A DNA stretch of 6,493 nucleotides. Origin: an uncultured Clostridia bacterium. GTDB lineage: Bacteria; Bacillota_A; Clostridia; Christensenellales; UBA3700. Below the pieces are notes generated by a model. The model was not told the origin of the DNA and searched no databases. It saw nothing but the letters and a program-made list of their open reading frames with translations. The position numbers and the translations under genes are program-made. The stretch is taken from positions 1 through 6,493 of the forward strand of contig CAMNMY010000050.1 in NCBI GenBank assembly GCA_946545105.1. The letters are read 5' to 3'. How positions within the stretch are numbered: position 1 is the stretch's first letter; each line of letters starts with the position of its first letter. Shown one piece after another: positions 6,401 to 6,493 of the stretch.

Positions 6401-6493
6401 TTAAGCAGTTAATTCCTTTCTGCCTTTAGCACGACGTCTCTTTAGCACCTTTCTTCCGTTAGCTGATGCCATTCTCTTTCTGAATCCATGAAC
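6401..6493 (-). CDS. rpmH: Ribosomal protein bL34, N-terminus cut by window edge
   Basis: Small basic protein of the large ribosomal subunit. The last 30 residues are visible: [30 protein letters not shown], then stop TAA 6403-6401. They match the bL34 C-terminus almost residue for residue. The family is about 44 aa, so about 14 residues (the MKRTYQP-type start) lie beyond the right edge. The frame stays open to base 6493. It is the first known gene of the minus-strand operon; its promoter, and in most Firmicutes dnaA and the origin, would lie just outside the window. Confidence 0.96.
   Translation of the reverse strand, partial: VHGFRKRMASANGRKVLKRRRAKGRKELTA

Overview
The window is AT-rich bacterial chromosome and uses the standard genetic code: Trp is TGG and no in-frame TGA was needed in any gene. 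The genes are those that flank the replication origin in Bacillota. The YidC subtype (no lipoprotein signal, Lys in the hydrophilic groove, long outside loop) and the AT bias suggest an uncultured, probably gut-type clostridium or a relative. That placement is inference; no 16S rRNA or other phylogenetic marker was compared.

Layout, left to right. (1) Positions 1-1573, minus strand: mnmG, cut by the left edge, with 524 codons visible. (2) Positions 1574-1638: a 65-bp divergent control region with two back-to-back promoters whose -35 boxes share the same bases, plus a 9-bp-arm inverted repeat. Both predicted transcripts start at or next to the ATG, so both genes look leaderless. (3) Positions 1639-3841, plus strand: mnmE followed after 1 nt by parB, a two-gene operon. 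(4) Positions 3842-4080: convergent intergenic DNA with a short, unassigned open frame and the terminator that ends the opposing operon. (5) Positions 4081-6493, minus strand: rpmH (5' end cut off)-rnpA-yidD-yidC-jag, tightly packed, with overlaps of 1 and 13 nt and gaps of 4 and 11 nt.

How the genes work together. MnmE and MnmG form the complex that modifies U34 of certain tRNAs; here the partners are transcribed divergently from one control region. ParB marks the origin region for chromosome segregation. The minus-strand operon combines ribosomal protein L34, the RNase P protein, the membrane insertase YidC with its helper YidD, and a KH-R3H RNA-binding protein (Jag/KhpB).

This is mainly a housekeeping region, and I see no CRISPR array, phage, insertion sequence, tRNA or defence system. 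The unusual points are the shared-core leaderless divergent promoters, the broken-up origin gene order (mnmE-parB turned against rpmH-jag, with no parA or rsmG between), a Jag without its N-terminal domain, and a YidC with a long extracytoplasmic insert.
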